DNA from: Argopecten irradians | Taxonomy: Eukaryota; Mollusca; Bivalvia; Pectinida; Pectinidae | Direction of reading: 5' to 3' | Assembly (NCBI RefSeq): GCF_041381155.1 | Contig: NC_091144.1 | Coordinates: 18,423,544 to 18,487,543, forward strand | DNA length: 64,000 nt | In this document: positions 33,701 to 45,700 of the stretch, in pieces | Position numbering within the stretch: position 1 is the first letter of the stretch | Layout: each line of letters begins with the position of its first letter | Position numbers and translations under genes: made by a program | The notes under the pieces: generated by a model | The model's database searches: none | Seen by the model: the letters and a program-made list of their open reading frames with translations, nothing else | Told to the model about the DNA's origin: nothing

Positions 33701-36700
33701 ATATATATATATATATAGGATCTTAAATGAGTGTTCTTCTCATATGAGATTTTATAAAAACAAGTCTAAGAAGTTTACAAAAATCCAGCAGAGGCCACCA
33801 TATTGTCATGACCATTCTATATATAATTTTGTGGAACAATTTTTGAAAAAGAAAGAAAATTCTCCATAGAAGAAAATTATAAGAGAAGATAGGGAAAAAT
33901 CTCAACTTAATGATCGAGCCTTAATTCCTTTAAATCTTTATTGCTTTCCTTTGGAAAATTCTTAGTTAAAGAGTGTTCATGAACCTGAGCCCAGATTCTT
34001 CATTTAAATTTCTGAAGTAAAATAATCACATATTTTGCATACTTTTTATCCCTTCTAGGTATACATAACTTCCTCCATACCCAATTTATATGTACTGTAA
34101 CTATATATATAGTTGCTCATTGAATTTCAACACATGCATGTATACCTGATTTAATACTTCTATTCTAAGACGTCAATGCATGGTGAACTGATATATCAGT
34201 TAATTAATTCTGCTTCATTTTGTGTTGATAACTCACTATTATCTGGTTGTGCAGCATAAACACTGGAGTAAAACTTAAAAGGTATGTTGCACTATTAGCT
34301 GATGTAAACAATTTTCAAAAATACATGTATTTAAAGTTGGGGTTCAACTACTGAAGGAAAGAGATGCAGTAACAGCTAGATCCACAACTCATCAACTGAA
34401 ATTCTCAGTGATTGTACATGTTGTCCTGCTCTGTTTAACAGATATAGTGTTCCCTCTTAAATACATTAATTAATAACTGACAATGTAAATAGATTGTTCT
34501 TATATAGTTTTACTATATCAAATATTGGTAATATTTTGTAGACCTCCACAACATCATTATATGTTTGCGTCTATTTTTAGCTTTACCAGGTATAGTAGAT
34601 CTTGACATCTACAACATCATTGTATGTTTGTGGCAATATTTAATCTTACCTGGTGTAGTAGATATTTGTGGCTATATTTAGCCTTACCTGGTATAGTAGA
34701 TGTTTGTGGCAATATTTAGTCTTACCGGGTATAGTAGATATTTGTGGCTATATTTAGCCTTACCTGGTATAGTAGATGTTTGTGGCAATATTTAGTCTTA
34801 CCGGGTATAGTAGATATTTGTGGCTATACTTATTTGTGGCTATACTTAGCCTTACCTGGTATAGTAGATATTTTTGGCTATATTTAGTCTTACCGGGTAT
34901 AGTAGATATTTGTGGCTATATTTAGCCTTACCTGGTATAGTAGATGTTTGTGGCAATATTTAGTCTTACCGGGTATAGTAGATATTTGTGGCTATATTTA
35001 GCCTTACCTGGTATAGTAGATGTTTGTGGCAATATTTAGCCTTACCTGGTACAGTAGATATTTGTGGCTATATTTAGCCTTACCTGGTATAGTAGATGTT
35101 TGTGGCAATATTTAGCCTTACCTGGTGCAGTAGATCTTGACATCTAACATCATTATATGTTTGCGGCTATATTTAGCCTTACCTGGTATAGTAGATATTT
35201 GTGGCAATATTTAGCCTTACCTGGTGCAGTAGATCTTGACATCTACAACATCATTATATGTTTGCGTCTATTTTTAGTCTTACCTGGAATAGTTGATCTT
35301 GACATCTACATCATTATAAGCCTGAACAAAAATTAACATATGTAGCACATTGTATGACCTTCAGTAAAGTGCAACATTGAAACAATTTTAACTTTTGAAA
35401 TAAAACAATAGTTATATAACACATCCCAAATATAAATAATTATCTTCAGACATGGAGAGGCCATACATACAAACCTGTCTCTATATCCTAGCCTTTATTC
35501 TGATGATTCACTTGAGTTTTCCATCTAGACACGTGTTCAGGCTACTTTCGCATTCATACACACCTATATATGCTTTGAGTGTCACACATATACACAGATG
35601 TTCTATTATAGCTACACAGACAGTTATCAAACTAGTACACTGTAATGTGTAAACATCACTGAATTGGAACACTTTTCTCAAGGACTCCCTATACTTTCTT
35701 TTTACACTGGGATTCAATTTCTGTTAAATATACCTCTGGTCGTATTTTGATTAAGTAGACAAAATCATAATAAAATCTGGCTGTACAATTTGTTGGTTTA
35801 TATAGAATCAATAGAAATGACAGCCTGCATGCATGGCATGGACATAAAATTTGTTATTGTAAGTCTGTTACCGTATTTAACCAAAAAAATATAGTAAAGA
35901 GTGCTTAAAAAATTTAGAATATTGAGGAACAGGGCACTTAATAGAGCGATAAAATTTAGACCTTAAATTTCAAGAAATTGATGCAAAATTAATGTATTAA
36001 TTTAAGCCACAAATCAATTTGCAAAAGGAACAAAATAAAAAATAGTACATATATACATGTATGTCTTCATATTTCCAGTCAGCATTTGACTGTAATTTAA
36101 GATAAGTGAACTCCAGGCCTATACATGTACAATGTAGTTTGCAAAGATGGAGGGAAACTTATAGTGACAAGGGCGCATTTTAGGTCTAATAAAACAATAA
36201 GTCAGTCATTTTTTAATACATATAACAATAAACATAAACTTAAAATCAATTTATTGATTAGATTTGTAACTGGAAATGTATGTTCCTACTTTTCATTTTA
36301 GATTTCTACAATTTACAAACATATCCATACAATTTTCTTTTCTTCAAAGAAATCAGCAGCTATGATATGTGACAGGCAAAATCAAATGTTACATGTATTA
36401 ACATACGACAGTCTACTGTCATAGTGACTACCTCTTTATAAAGACCATTTACTTATTAAAAAAAATAATATCTTTCGGATCTCAAATGACCATTGATAAC
36501 AAAATTTTACCTGTCTTTATATAGACCACCTGCTTATTATCTATAAAGACCACCTACTTATTAAGATCAATTTCTTAGGATCCTAAATTACCATTGGGAC
36601 AACCATTTGACCTTGTATATAAAGACCACCCTGCTTATTGTCTATCAAGACCACCTGCTAATTAAGACCAATTTCTTAGGATCCTAAATGACCATTGGAC

Positions 36701-39700
36701 AACCATTTGACCTCTGTATAAAGAAAACCTGCTTATTTAAACCACTTTCTTAGGATCTCAAATGATCATTTACCTGGTATATTTAAAAGAAACTTTGTCC
36801 TGTATAGAGCCCACTTTGTGCATTGGATGGTCATTATAGACAAGTTTTACTGTAATTATTACACATATTTGTATTTAACATCAACAGTTGTTTTGTTTTT
36901 GCATTATCATTTTTTTTTTGTGTTTTAACAATCAAATGTGCAGCTGACTTTGATGTTTTTATCCTTCTTTATTAATCTAATTAAGTGTCTATGACAGTTA
37001 ATTTAATGAGGTGAAATATGCACATTGCTTTTGATTTGACAGGCTTTTATTAATGTTCATATCACTTAAAACAATTACATGTAAAGGTATATATTCAATC
37101 ACACGTAAAATCAAAGTACTGAAAGTACTAAATGGCTCGGTCTCGATATTAGGAGGAATATATTTCTAAGGTCAATACTACTGTAGTTTTGTACAATAAG
37201 AAATAAATTTGGCTGGTGTTCCTTCCAGTTTGGACTTTTGAGGATTCCTTGGACACCAAAGTGTAAAATAAGAGACACATACTAAAATCTTGGAAGCCCA
37301 TTCTAATATTTCCTATGATGTTATATGTCAAATGATTTTATAACACCTTTAGCATTTTCCTTGTTAATTTGATGTTAATGAAAATATCCATTCTTAATGA
37401 CTATTGTCATCAAGTTCCTGGGACCACAGTATCAGTTAACATGTATTGTTTTGCAGCAGAGAAAGACAAGGGGCATACTTTTCTATGCCAAAATGTCTTA
37501 AATATAGAATATGTCTGTCCTCTAGAAGACTTATCAATATCACCATGTGATTTTTGAATAAATTGGTCAATTGGTATACTTTTAACAAGTTTGTAATTAT
37601 TCTTTTGCAAAACAGCAAGTTGATTGATATACATTGTATCCGAACTTCAATTCAAACCGGATAACTTGTTAGCTCACCATAGACCATGAAATTGTTTGTA
37701 CACTTTCTTAACTTCAGGATCGTTTTACAAAATTACAAATGAATTTTTCTACAACATTTTTTATTTTCAAATCCCCATACCTCTGATGAGTAAAATAAAA
37801 CTGTCATTACAAGTGAATCAAATATTTTCAGTTTAAGATGAACAGGAAGAGATACATTCCTTTATTTCTTATAAACAGCAAACACCGATTTAATTGTTTG
37901 TTCAGCAGGTTTTTCCCCTTTCTTTAAAAACGCTACCACTAACATTATTGTCTGTACCTAGATATGTAAACAATTCTTATAAATCTAATTTTGTATTCCA
38001 TAACATCAACTGGTGTTGTGGTGGTACCGATTTACGTCTTGAGAATATCACAATTTTTATCTTTCTGATATTAAGTTCTAATTTCCATGTTATGCAATAT
38101 TGTTAAAATTCATGTAACACTTGTTGTAGACCATCAGATATTTCTGATGTCATAACAGTGTTATTGGCAAATAGTATGATAAAAAGTTTGGGATACATTC
38201 CAATATCATATACCGTAAAAACGGTTTAATTTTGCGCAGGTAATTTTTAGGGCTGAAAATGCTTAAAAAAATCTACTATCAGTATATTTTGCACATCAAC
38301 AAAATGGGGAAAACAATGTCCAGGGAGTCCCAAAACCGATGTATGAAGGTGACAATTTCAATGCAAAATATTCCCCATAAATGCTTGACAACTTGCACAA
38401 AAAGTGTTGTATTTAGAAGAAATAACATATGAAAACCGCATTGTGTTTGTTTTCTTTTATTGGTCACCGTAACCTGAAACTGAAATATCTAGCAGATGTC
38501 CAAAACATTGGCGGTCTGGTCCGCCGTATTCCTTGCACATGTCAATTTTTTGAGATATTACACATGAATAGTAATCAGGAATATTTGAAAAGAGTAGAAT
38601 ATATTTACTTAAATTGGCACAATAAGTAATTAGTGTGTTTGAGATCATTAACAATCAACAGCAACCAGCTAGCGGATACGTAGTTTAGCTTGCAACAATC
38701 ACAGTGTGCATAATTTGTCAAGATTTGTAAGACAAAATATTCTTTTCCACCAGGTATGATTCTAAGTCATAAAGGTAGATTGAAAAAAGGAAGGGAGATA
38801 AAATAACCAGATAAATATTTGTTGCGGGATCAGACTGGGTTGATTATCGGCGATCAGGTAGCTCAGTCAGAAGAGCTACATTTTCTTCTCTCCTGTTACA
38901 GAATTGGCACCCAACTAAATAACCAACGGTTGTGGTGTTTGAAAGGGTCTCGTATGTATTCAAAAAAAGAGGGAGGAGTGTAGCGGGACTGGACTGGGTC
39001 GATTATCGATGACCAGGTAGTTCAGTCGGTAGAGCTGTGACTATAGAGCACTCAGCTAGTGTTCGGAGAGTCCCGGGATCGAATCCCGGTCTTGCCGCTA
39101 CATTTTCTCCTCTCCTGTTACATATGGTACCATGCATGTAGATATTCAAGGTAAATCAATAATGTTCGCTGATCTTGCAGAATTGCCTTACAATGTTATA
39201 ATGAATGCAGTAAATGTATGTTTTATTGGTGTGATTGATTTAAAGGCAGTTCATGTGGTGACCAAAAAAAAGGTAAAATCAATACTTTCAGAGTGATCAG
39301 GGAACATTGATAGTCAAGGCGGGGAAAACATAAGACGACCTGTGTTATACAAATAATGTTTAATTGATTTTCATTAAATTGTCTCGAAGGTGATGACGAG
39401 TGTGTTATGAACGATAAGCTTAATATGTTTTTGACAAAAAGTATTAACAGCTAATGTCATATTGTGTTTTAAATTTAAATAATCTTTTATTTATTCATTT
39501 CATTTCAAGCATGTACATGTCATAGAATATTAACAAATATCAGGTATATGCTTAAATCATATTACAGTTAAATTCAGAATTAGGAATTTGAAGATGATGA
39601 TAGTAATTATTTTCGGATTGAAAATCATTACAATATTAAGCTTCCACAGTTGAAAATTACTTCTTTTTGTTCACACAATTCTTCTCCTAGGCTGTTTCCA

Positions 39701-42700
39701 GTTGAAATGATACATGCATGCTGACATTCTGTAAAACATAAGGAAACAATAAATGTATTAACAGAGTAATTACTGAAAAGGCTAATATCATATAATTAAA
39801 CATTTTAAATTATAAATAGCAATACCAGCATAGAGGAAATATTATTGAAGTTTAATTCCCGCTGTTCTTCAGTCCTCCTGTTCTTACATGTAAGAGTTTT
39901 GTCCTTCATAAATTGATTGTAATATACAGTCTATAGCCGTTGTTATATAATGTGCACAAAGAAGTATAAATACACACGTATGCATGGGTACAGTGGTAAA
40001 TTAATAAGTTATACAGAAAATGATGGTGCGCAAAGTCTATTTTGTTGAGTAAAAAGTTAAAAAACTAACATAGTTCACACCCTAAGATGTAATCGCACTA
40101 AAAACAGTGATCGTGTGGGCATTTGTAAGACTGTGCCAGGTGGTAGAGATTAGTTCCGCTCGAGTGATCACACAATGCAAGTGAGAGTCGGGAATATGTT
40201 TATGTAAGTTTTAATTGCTAATCTCTGATGCTTGTTGGTAAAATATAACTCAGGATAATTGCTAAACAATTAACAGTTTTCTCTACATTTGTTACAGATT
40301 GAAACAGCTTTTTAAGTGCCGTTTTAACGGAAGAATTATGAAGAAGAAATCGGCATTTTCGTCGATCTAGTAGTCCAAAAAATATCACTTCGAGTTATAT
40401 GAACATTCCACATATGATTTATGTCATTCGGCCAAAAATTTATACTTCGTATTACCTAGTTTAATGAATATGCTGTATGTATATGATCAGAACGTCAAGC
40501 TCCTGTGGTGAAAGTAACTAAAATGTTTTAAAAGTATGGTTTAGTGGTAATCTCTGAATGTGCTTTAGTATATAGATATAATCTGATATTTATACATGTG
40601 CTTATAAAATTATCGATAATAATGGATGTAGTAAACATTCATACCTTATTAACTGCCGTTAGTTTAAAGATTACGCCACCTTGGACATTTACAAAATGTT
40701 CACCGTCTGTCACGTGCTATTTTATCGGTAGTCCAAGTTTGTCCAAAATTTTGTTAGAGTTGTCTTTCTTCCATTGTGGATTTACACGTACATGTGGCAT
40801 AACGCAGTCGTGATAAACAAATCTCCATATCGTCCTGAAATATATTTGCTCCCGAACTAATGTGATTCAAATTGTAAAAATCATTATTGTAACAATTTTA
40901 ATGTTTGAGGTGAAATATAGATTTCATTTTTTTCCGTTGCGGGATAATTGTCACTAGTAGGGACTAAACGCGTGGGGCGAAGCGAAGCATTTTCGGGACG
41001 AAACGTCTTCATGTATTGAAAACAACATTTTCAGGACGAAAAGTCTAGATACATTGTACACAATTCAAGTGAAAATTTTCCAATCTAAGATCATTTGGAC
41101 GATGTATATGGTAAGGATATGAAAGCAGTTATCTACTATTCCTATTTCAACATTACAGATACGCTTATTTCAGTAACTTTCATACTCAAAATTTGCTATT
41201 TAAAATTCCCGGTAAAATCAAAGTTGTTGAATACACTGCCGCTAGGAGCGCTAGTATCTGCGAGCAAGTTCTTAGCCAATCATATTGAGGAAATTGACTG
41301 TGAGAGAATTTTGCAACCACGATCACAATGGCGAGGTAACCCTCGCCAACAAAACCGCTCATTCCTGTTGTGTGTATAATTGTATTGGCCTGCTGTACTC
41401 CAATAACATAGACTGGGAGATCAATCTACATTTCACATCTAATTAACTTTATTTTCTGCATACCACCAAACACATATCGTACATTACTCAGGCTTCACTG
41501 GCGTTCCCTAGACACATCTAAACCAGCTTCACTAGTAACACATCGCAGGGCACACTTAAAAAGGATGAGCCTGACATAAATGTATGGTACATTTGACAAA
41601 TCATCCTGTTCACACTCTGGATCATGTGAATGTTTGATAACATTAATCCCAATAAAATCCTTTGCATCACCAACATACTCTAGTAACCCCCTTAACAAAA
41701 CTTCCGCGAGCTATCACTAACATTAAGTTGCATTAGCTCTGGCATGTAGACCAATATGCTGCACATTTAATATTTCATAAGTCACTCGCTTTCTGAAGCT
41801 TAAAAAAACTGGAGATATATGATCATGATGCAGTCTAAGAAAGAGCTAATTTACTTATTGTATGTCTTATATAAAGTCATGCACTTTTAAAATTTTATGA
41901 ACTTACAGAAACAATATATAGCATGCAGTCAGATCACTTTTGAGCATGCAGTCAGATCACTTTTGATAAGCAAGAATTGCTGTTGACTTCAATTTCACAC
42001 ACACACCCACACATAAATAAGAGGCCCATGGGCCTTAACGGTCATCTGACTATTAGCACAATACAACATAGTCGTTTAAAGATTTTAGCCTATTTGACCC
42101 CTGTGACCTTGATTGAAGATCAAGGTTATTCATTTGAACAAACTTGGTAGCCCTTCATCCCAGCATGTCACAGGCCCAATATCAGGTCTCAAGGCCTCTT
42201 AGTTATTCACAAGAAGTCATTTAAAGATTTAAGCCATTTTGACCTCTAGCTGTGATCTTGAATGAAGGTCAAGGGCAATCATTTGAACAAATTTGGTAGC
42301 CCTTCATCTCAGCATGCTGCAGGCCCAATATGAGTATCTTGGGCCTTGTGGTTTTTAAAAGAAGTTGTTTAAAAATTTTAGCCCATTTGACTCCTGTGAC
42401 CTAGCTTGAATGAAGGTCAAGGTTATTCATTTGAACTAACTTGGTAGCCCTGCATCCCAGCATGCTGCAGGCCCAATATGAGTATCCTGGGCCTTTCGAT
42501 TCCTGAGAAGTCATTTAAAGATTTAAGCCTATGGCGTGATGTTTTCATGGCTTTAAATCATTGCTTTAAAGCTGGTGAAATGTCTTAGTTGATCAAAAGC
42601 TTGTATGTACCATGACTAACCATATTTTTTCTGATGATGCGTAATTTATTTATTGACTTGCTGATAAATTATGGCAGAATATGCGAAAAATGTATAAGTT

Positions 42701-45700
42701 TCGCAGTTAGGATAATATTATATACAACTTAATGTAGAACGAATATACGTACTCTACTATACCTTTTGGCGGGGTACGAAATGGTGCCTATATGTGTCCT
42801 AGTGGAGCACTGCCTTAGAAATCACTTAGACACAATTTTCTATACTTTTTTTTTGTAGGTTTCCAATAATTATATGCGTATACATGCATAAAATTTTTGC
42901 TTCACCTATTGAAAATGACAAACCTTTAATAAAGTCATGTAGAGAACTATGAATTAAAGAATCACTATAAAATAAAGGAATTAAAACATTGATGAAACTG
43001 GGGTCAATTCAAGATTGGTAAATTTATTGTGAACATAGTCAACTTACTGACAATCCTCTGAACAATCAACTCCTCGTCCAACGTCAGACCTCCCTCACAG
43101 AAGGCGAAACAGAGGGTGACCAGCTCCTCTAAGGAGCACCGCATCAGTATCCCAAATGGAGGCCCTGTTCGCCAGGCCACCGCCGTGCCATGGCTGGCTG
43201 CCTGTAGATCAAAGGTCAATTCTTTTAATTTTCTACTTATCATGTGAAGATTTTAACAATAAATTGTAGCAGATTGATGCAGTTAAACATTTGTTAGAAT
43301 CGAGACTCTGTTTTCAAGCCATTATTAGCATCAATATTACAATATATATAGATATCAAAATGGTATGTTTTCATAACTGAAACCTGCATATTTGCATTAA
43401 TCCTGCAACTGTCCCACATACTGACCGATACCTATACTGCTTTATGCTTTATCCGTCAATACGATCAAGTGAATTTGTTCCATATCTGACGGAACTTTTT
43501 TCTAACTTGACCCAGAGCAAGTTATATTTTGGTGCTCAACAAGGAACTGAGATGACTCGGCAAAGCCTTGTCATCTCGGCTTGCTAAATCTTGCACAAAA
43601 ATAATCCTTGTATCGTAAGATGCTAACTGTGTTTTCTCTATTTTTATAACTTTATTTTTCTAACTTCTGTTTTCTCCTTAAAGTTATCAATACATGCATC
43701 ATAACTGTGATTAAACAGCTACTTACATGTATTTTTTGAGGTTCAGGAACAGAGAATTCACGGAGGAGGAAGCTCCTACGATCAACAGGTCTGACAGCTT
43801 CCAATAAAACATTGATGTTCTCCTCTCCACCCTCTGTATGGTAATGTTTCTGCATGGCATAATAGGATGTCCAGTCTGCTAGGTTCACTTCTACCTATAA
43901 AGGTCATATCATATTCTGTATGTAATTACATTCACTTCTACCTATAAAGGTCATATCATATTCTGTATGTAATTACATTCAATTCTACCTATAAAGGTCA
44001 TATCATATTCTGTATGTAATTACATTCACTTCTAACTATAAAGGCCATATCATATTCTGTATGTAATTACATTCACTTCTACCTATAAAGATCATATCAT
44101 TTTCTGTATGTAATTACATTCACTTCTACCTATAAAGGCTATATCATATTCTGTATGTAACTACATTCACTTCTACCTATAAAGGTCATATCATATTCTG
44201 TATGTAATTACATTCACTTCTACCTATAAAGGTCATATCATATTCTGTATGTAATTACATTCACTTCTACCTATAAAGATCATATCATATTCTGTATGTA
44301 ATTACATTCACTTCTACCTATAAAGGCCATATCATATTCTGTATGTAATTACATTCACTTCTACCTATAAAGGCCAACTATTAATTAATGACCAATGTTA
44401 TTGACCACTAAAATCTAACCAATCTTTTGAACTAAAAGCTTACATTAGTTAATCCATTCTTTTATAATATCTGGTATACATTATTCCCTTCATAGGAAAT
44501 TTAAGTTCATCAGTTTGTTGAGTTCCTTTGTTAACCAATCTTACTTAGCTTGTCCTGTTCACTCTTGGTAGAACAGCCATATAGCCAATCTTAAATTTGT
44601 TTATATTTTTCAACATTCATTTCAATTAATAGGATAGCTAATTAATGTTCTTTCAGAATTCTTTTTCTATGACAAGCCAAACCATAGTATTATAAGCCAA
44701 TGGCTAACTAATACAATTAATTATACGAGAACACGGAAACCATAAGTTGATTAAGTTCTAGTAGAAGCTTCCATTACATGTCCATCGTAAACTTGAATAT
44801 GTTATGTGTCAAATTATAGAAATCCATAGGATACAACTATGGACCAAGTTTGAACAAAATTGATCCAAAACCTTATGAATTAATGACCATTTTGCAAAAC
44901 CTATGTAAAATACAATAATCTTGTTACCATGGCAATGAAATTTTTGGCAGAAGAAATCATGCATGCACATCTACACATGGTCCCTACATTGCTGTCAAGT
45001 TTCAATAAAACTGACCCAGTAGTTTGGGAAAAGTTGTCCGGACCAAATTTTTTTCACGGATGGACATCAGACATGTTGATTCCAATTTCGTTCCAGGGGT
45101 ATAAATAATACATATTATTTAAAAGCAAATTACTAATTCCCTTTATTTTAAATGAAAAAGAAATTAGATAAATAGAGATTTCATAACTCACGGTTATTGC
45201 ATACAGAATTTATTACACCCCGATGAGATACTGTAACAGTGTATTTCTTAAAAGTTACCAGACACAATCTTAATATAAGCGAAAGTCTCTTTTTAACTTT
45301 GAAATTTGAAAATGTGACATGTTTCCTTCACAATAAAATCTTGATAGTCAGATTAAGATATCAACATTCTTTACAGACATATGTAAATAAGGTGTTTAGA
45401 ACTCTTTCAAAAATCTGAATTGTATAAAGATTGTATGGATAACAAATTATTTTACTAATTTTTTAATAAATAACTCTATAAAGATATATTCTTTTAATAA
45501 AACTTTTTTTTATCTATTTCTTATAGTTACTTACAAATACTTTACTCATTGTCAGAGCTATATAAGGATATATGTATATATACGGTATATACAGGCAGGT
45601 TTATGGCAAAGTATCATCTACTTAATTCCTGCTAAATCCTTGTATGGAAGTTAATTAAAAGCCTAGCCTTGTCTACGCTGACAGGCATCCAGTTTCTACA

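Larger units (their letters stand above)
33608..43047 (-). other. Large HLCS intron (exon 3 to exon 4), 9.4 kb
   Basis: Non-coding except for mobile-element debris. It holds the 38-bp donor-like array (34.6-35.3 kb), a ~100-bp repeat (36.4-36.8 kb), a LINE remnant (37.6-38.2 kb), SINE pieces (38.8-39.1 kb), a GAGGCCCATGGGCC repeat (42.0-42.5 kb) and two unrecognised small frames. The phrase CATTTTCGGGACGAAACGTC occurs twice near 40990-41045. Stretches 35.3-36.4, 39.2-41.4 and 42.5-43.0 kb show nothing else. Confidence 0.75.

Noticed and set aside
35289-35326. A constitutive HLCS exon between exons 3 and 4
   Set aside because: It would introduce a stop in the required phase, and exon 3 joins exon 4 in phase giving the conserved QRIVSV. 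Kept only as a possible pseudo-exon.
39010-39100. A functional tRNA gene
   Set aside because: A and B boxes are present, but no acceptor stem pairs properly and the flanks match a SINE tail.
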